Assembly: GCA_903813345.2 (NCBI GenBank)
Contig: CAIIXF020000011.1
Span: 27,892,166 to 27,956,165, forward strand
Direction of reading: 5' to 3'
DNA length: 64,000 bases
DNA from: Owenia fusiformis
Lineage: Eukaryota > Annelida > Polychaeta > Sabellida > Oweniidae
The first letter of the stretch is position 1. Every line of letters begins with the position of its first letter. The notes beneath the pieces were generated by a model. It was not told where the DNA came from, searched no databases, and worked only from the letters and a program-made list of their open reading frames with translations. Made by a program: the position numbers and the translations under genes. Shown here in pieces: positions 50,082-64,000 of this stretch.

Positions 50082-51123
50082 CTGTTGCTTGTTGATACTA
50101 TCCTTCGCAGAACGATTACTCCAATCTGTGCCAGAAGGCGTCATACATAATCTCATTTTCAAATATTCCTGGGGAAAACGTTTCACTCACTCGTGTGTAT
50201 ACTCACAAAATACAATGTACCCACGCTCCCGGGGGGTTCACTGTATATAAACCTTGACGGGGATCCTCGGCGCACATGGGGTACCTTTTTGGACATTTGG
50301 TATGGCAATGGACCCAAATTTTAGGATGTGGTATGAGAATGCCCCCTCATTTAACTTTTGAGAGATGGAAATGGTCAGATTTTTCAACTTTCTGGTATGA
50401 GAATGGTCATGGAAAATATGTTATCTCACAATTATGGTATGGAATTAGTCTAGTAGTTACACATATCCTAATATGAGGTTGTTTTGGTTCGTTTTCCTCA
50501 AAGATCGCCTTGTTCTTGGGACCTTCTTCAGTTTAAATAAATAGCTTTTTCCCCAGGAAATATTCTACTTTGGACCAGTCATGGCATTGGTATGGCATTG
50601 GTCCTATATTTTGACATTTGGTATGGCATTGGTTTCATATTTGGGCATTTGGGATGGCTTTTGGGCACTATATCGGTTGGTATGGGAACACATTCAAATT
50701 TGACATTTTGGTATGGGAATAAATTGATATCTGAGGGTTCAGCCTAGGATCCCCGCCAAATTTTGTACACAGTGAACCCCCCGGGCCCACGCTATGCCAC
50801 TGATGCCTGATATCTATTAATTGCGGATCTCCTGGAAAACAGCCTTGTTAGAAATTCATAGGCACTCCTTATAGGATCGGTAAGAAAACCTACCAAAAGT
50901 TTGTAGCACTCTGAAAAAGCCTACTGAAATTCTGAATCTGTTGAGGGTTGTTGTGAATGTGATCCCTCAATATTTTTAGAATTCCTGTGCTGTTAGAGAT
51001 CACCTAATATGACATAATTAGGGGCTAACGTCGTTATGTTACATAGCTAGCTAAACTTACTGATTTGTAGCCTTTCACAACGTTGTCATGTAACATATTC
51101 GTATTGTTGCATCTGTTTTCCAT
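38418..51123 (-). CDS. class I SAM-dependent methyltransferase, copy B (7 exons)
   Basis: Exons 51123-51061, 43733-43649, 41521-41448, 41251-41126, 40150-40060, 39368-39178 and 38603-38418 reproduce every exon length of copy A and give 271 aa. Motif I is YDVLELGAGTGLFT, followed by TDPLENFLEKLKLLSPDVE, QCFHWFANKTALKEIHRVM and SYLKSLSYISKLEQSEQD. Exon 4 differs from copy A over its last 35 codons only at silent sites, while exon 6 is widely diverged (VTDASKITYDISNYIQ against KTRPSDITCDIAKYIE). Intron 1 is 7.3 kb and holds a LINE, hAT and composite elements. Intron 2 holds a minisatellite split by a mariner copy. No disabling mutation is seen. It starts 398 bp from the divergent CCDC174 gene. 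The substrate is unknown. Confidence 0.92.
39626..39715. repeat. 90-bp MITE in methyltransferase B intron 5
   Basis: CAGGGTGGGCCAATAAAAAT at the left is mirrored by AAAATTGGCCCACCCTG at the right. It is related to the 88-bp unit in FANCG intron 2. Confidence 0.65.
41505..42256. repeat. 56-bp minisatellite carrying exon-3 acceptor copies (methyltransferase B), first part
   Basis: Units CATATGTCCCTAAAATGTAG, AACTCCTGTAGAATACAGGG, TGTCCAAGAGTAACAT begin at the exon 3 acceptor (41521/41522) and repeat about 12 times with decay. The array resumes at 43351-43500 beyond the mariner insertion. Confidence 0.85.
42257..43350. mobile_element. defective mariner-type element, 1094 bp
   Basis: Perfect 30-bp terminal inverted repeats begin CGAGGGGTGATCCAAAAGTC and are flanked by TA (42255-42256 and 43351-43352). 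Complementarity continues imperfectly for about 190 bp to CTGCCACCCGGAACGGTATT and its mirror at about 43162-43182. On the minus strand, 42802-42596 encodes a mariner transposase C-terminal stretch (MAPCDFLHFLKVERR and LVKRYERWVQIRGKNVE). The N-terminal and central catalytic parts are missing or scrambled, so it cannot be autonomous. It split the minisatellite in methyltransferase B intron 2. Confidence 0.85.
43351..43500. repeat. exon-3-acceptor minisatellite, second part
   Basis: TATGTCCCTAAAATATAGAAC, CAGGGTGTCCAAAAATAATG and decayed units continue the array from the other side of the mariner insertion. Confidence 0.75.
44374..44480 (+). repeat. tRNA-derived SINE
   Basis: GCCCTTATGGCTTATGGGTA (A-box) ... 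GGAAGGTCCTGAGTTTGATTC (B-box region). It is the same family as 44650 and 15085, and lies in intron 1 of methyltransferase B. Confidence 0.65.
44650..44815 (+). repeat. tRNA-derived SINE, second copy
   Basis: GCCCTTATGGCTCAGGGGTAG, then TTCTGACTCTGGAACGTGAG and GTCCTGGTTTTGAAA. It diverges in the B-box. Its body shares TGGGTCATTCGATT with the downstream part of the 44374 copy (CGGGTCATTAC). Confidence 0.6.
44926..46638 (-). mobile_element. composite gtgacat-family element with about 130-bp internal tandem array
   Basis: The right-end module GGCATTAACATGACAAAATG and TCACCACC starts the element. The left-end module with GGTGGTGACAT ends it, next to two direct copies of CAAAAAAACGGAGACCATAAC. 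Between them lie about eleven units of roughly 130 bp (GGTCAAATGTCAAATCTAAAG, TGAGAACATGTAGATGATTT, AAGCAAGTTGAAAAAAGACC). AACAA flanks both sides (44921-44925, 46639-46643), a probable 5-bp target duplication. The insertion splits a fold-back-family repeat. Confidence 0.75.
46639..46810 (+). repeat. half of a fold-back repeat split by the composite element
   Basis: ACTACATTCCTTGCGCTCGA, CATGATTCTCACGTCACGAA and CACCACCATTTCATCGCTCC match the left arm of the element at 36691. The missing start (CAGGCCTCCTAGACTTC) lies at 44903-44919, on the other side of the insertion. Confidence 0.7.
47042..49579 (+). mobile_element. 5'-truncated non-LTR retrotransposon with poly(A) tail (Jockey/CR1-like)
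   Basis: From about 47090 a reverse transcriptase reads through to 48883: [56 protein letters not shown] (catalytic DD) and a thumb motif HLGVIFDHKLTF. A one-base shift near 48845-48855 moves the C-terminal domain to another frame (WNNVDQSLSKIKEFLHFKYR..., to the stop at 49321), which ends with a Cys/His motif (CSCG...KHFLLNC). No endonuclease domain is present. The 3' end has AATAAA at about 49549 and an A-run at 49561-49579. It lies antisense in intron 1 of methyltransferase B. The clade is not certain. Confidence 0.9.
49601..49730. repeat. small inverted-repeat unit after the LINE
   Basis: GATTGGCTCCCAGAATGCAAC at 49608 is mirrored by GTTGCATTCTGGGAGTCAATC ending at about 49722, with about 75 bp between. 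It is MITE-like. Confidence 0.65.
50228..50785. mobile_element. 558-bp hAT-type MITE with perfect 8-bp target duplication
   Basis: CCCGGGGGGTTCACTGTATA at the left and TACACAGTGAACCCCCCGGG at the right extend as about 40-bp TIRs through GGGGATCC. CCCACGCT flanks both sides (50220-50227 and 50786-50793). The interior is built of GGTATGGCATTGG/GGTATGAGAATGG-type short repeats with no coding capacity. Confidence 0.85.
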
Positions 51124-51521
51124 CGTTTATTGCGATTTGGTTGAAACAGTGAAATTACTTTTATTTTCCAAAGATGCACTAAAAAGACAAACGTACAAAA
51201 TAGTGAATGTTTATCCGATAGACTCATGCGCAAAACTGTTTAGTTTTAAACCTACCATCTAATAATAATAATATCATATAATTCTGTATCATTCATCTTT
51301 CTTTCAAGAAGTGTATTTATGTATTTGAAAGGATTCAAAACTATTAGCCTTTGTGAATAAGTTCTACCTTCAACCGTTTGCCAGCACCAGAATTCATTTT
51401 TAGATCGTTCGTTAATCTTGTAATGGATTCCCCCAAATGTGAAAAATAAAAAATAGGCTCATGTTTTTACGTAATATTGTTTTTCTAGTTCACACATCTC
51501 TGATCTGATGAGGTAATCGGC
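51124..51521. promoter_or_regulatory. head-to-head methyltransferase B / CCDC174 promoter interval
   Basis: Two divergent ATGs 398 bp apart leave room for one shared promoter. No TATA box or named element is clear, and no other gene fits. Confidence 0.45.
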
Positions 51522-62951
<11,430 letters not shown>

Positions 62952-62966
62952 TAAGATTAAATTCAC

Positions 62967-63464
62967 TTAAAGCTGGACTGCGCTCCGAAACGCTATCTTG
63001 GGTTGTTTCGGGGGTGAACTTTATCATTTTGAGCCTAATGAAAGATTATAGAATGATGAACAAATGGGGCAAATCTTGTGTAGAAATACTTACGATAAAT
63101 GTGTCATTTCAAAGATTATTCTTTGAATTGCTTCGATCGGCGCCGACGATATGATTTTGGAAAAGTTTCTAAATGAAGAACGTGATGTCACTTCCGAATC
63201 ATAGCATTCAAAATAAGTAGCGTTTAATTACTTTCAACAGTCATAAGAAGACGGTGGTCTAGGGGTACAATTCTCGCTTAGCACGCTGGAGGCCCGGGTT
63301 CGAATCCCGCATTCGCCTTTTTATTTTTTTTAACTAAATGATTGTTCTTTGATATAACGCAGAAAAAACAATTTTTATTTACATAAACTTTATATTAGAG
63401 CTTAAAAATGTAAAAACAATATATGTCAACATATTGCGTTTTGGAGCGATGTGCAGGTTTAAAA
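62967..63464. repeat. about 500-bp inverted-repeat element containing a tRNA-like unit
   Basis: TTAAAGCTGGACTGCGCTCC, GAAACGC at the left is mirrored by GCGTTTTGGAGCGATGTGCA, GGTTTAAA at the right. The element lies in CCDC174 intron 6. Confidence 0.6.
63246..63320 (+). ncRNA. tRNA-like pol III unit (probable pseudo-tRNA)
   Basis: A-box TGGTCTAGGGG, an anticodon arm CTCGC-TTAGCAC-GCTGG (AGC in the loop, Ala-like) and a canonical B-box GGTTCGAATCC are present. The T-stem pairs 4 of 5. A T5 then T7 run directly follows, as a pol III terminator would. The acceptor stem does not pair and the anticodon stem has a mismatch, so it is probably not a working tRNA. Confidence 0.5.
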
Positions 63465-64000
63465 TCATCATTTTTCAAACTTATCCCTCTTCCAGTTTCA
63501 ATTTCTGCAATGTGTAGACAGAATTTGCTTTTCTGTTGTTTTTTGCCAGATAAAAGTACTTCTCTATTTGACTGAGCAAAGAACTCATCATAAACTGCAA
63601 AGACACCATGTAGAATCTATGCAAAACTAGCTTTTTCACCAGCAGAATTCATTGATTCACCTTGCTGAAAACTGGGAGATATGACTCATGGTCGTTTGTC
63701 TTCTAAACATGCAAAATATGGGATGTAAAATTGGATTCACCCACGATTTTCAAATGCTCAAAAATTGTGTTGAACTTTGACGTGTTTAAGTGTAACACTC
63801 ATATATAGATGGCAGGTCAATTTTCATCTCAACCACTGTCTGTAAATAGAAGCTAGTAAATAGCCAGAAAAGGAAACCAGAACTACACGTTTTGTGTCAT
63901 TATCATATATCATTGGCATTATCCACCAATTTCTTTTTTAATTCACATTTTGAACTTCAAGAGGTATTTTCTGGAAATTTTTCCATGATTATTAGTAATG

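Noticed and set aside
63246-63320. Functional tRNA-Ala(AGC) gene
   Set aside because: The acceptor-stem halves do not pair and the anticodon stem has a mismatch. It is kept as a tRNA-like unit only.

Overview
The window is AT-rich, intron-dense animal nuclear DNA. It has GT-AG introns, no prokaryotic gene layout, and many non-LTR retrotransposon remnants, mariner/hAT/TTAA-type mini-elements, tRNA-derived SINEs and fold-back repeats. The gene content (SEC63, a divergent FANCG, CCDC174) and repeat style fit a marine invertebrate, perhaps an echinoderm or other deuterostome. The species cannot be fixed from sequence alone.

Layout. At 1-320 (+) lies the 3' terminal exon of an unidentified gene. 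SEC63 (2654-14735, -) has 18 phase-consistent coding exons giving 768 aa. It shares a head-to-head promoter interval (14736-15295) with a FANCG-like TPR gene (15296-31530, +; 14 exons, 740 aa). FANCG intron 6 hosts an antisense two-exon gene for an unrecognised multi-pass membrane protein (20718-24229, -). FANCG converges on the first of two tandem, exon-for-exon matched class I SAM methyltransferase genes: copy A (32809-35930, -) and copy B (38418-51123, -), each 271 aa with identical exon lengths. Copy B has a 7.3 kb first intron full of mobile DNA. It starts about 400 bp from the divergent CCDC174 gene (51522-62950, +; N-terminal 206 aa), which runs off the right edge.

The genes do not form an obvious pathway: ER protein translocation (SEC63), interstrand crosslink repair (FANCG), a nuclear coiled-coil RNA-processing-associated protein (CCDC174) and an uncharacterised methyltransferase pair. 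They are a synteny block, not an operon.

The most unusual signal is at the repeat level. Several minisatellites are built from copies of neighbouring exon edges. These are the last coding exon of methyltransferase A (43-bp units, 31734-32850), the exon-3 splice-acceptor edge in both methyltransferase paralogs (56-bp units), and the exon-7 donor edge of FANCG (about 30-bp units). There are also long near-complete fold-back elements in SEC63 introns, nested transposon insertions with readable target duplications, and a tRNA-like unit with intact pol III boxes inside a mini-element. I found no CRISPR, operon-like defence system or other wholly new multigene system.
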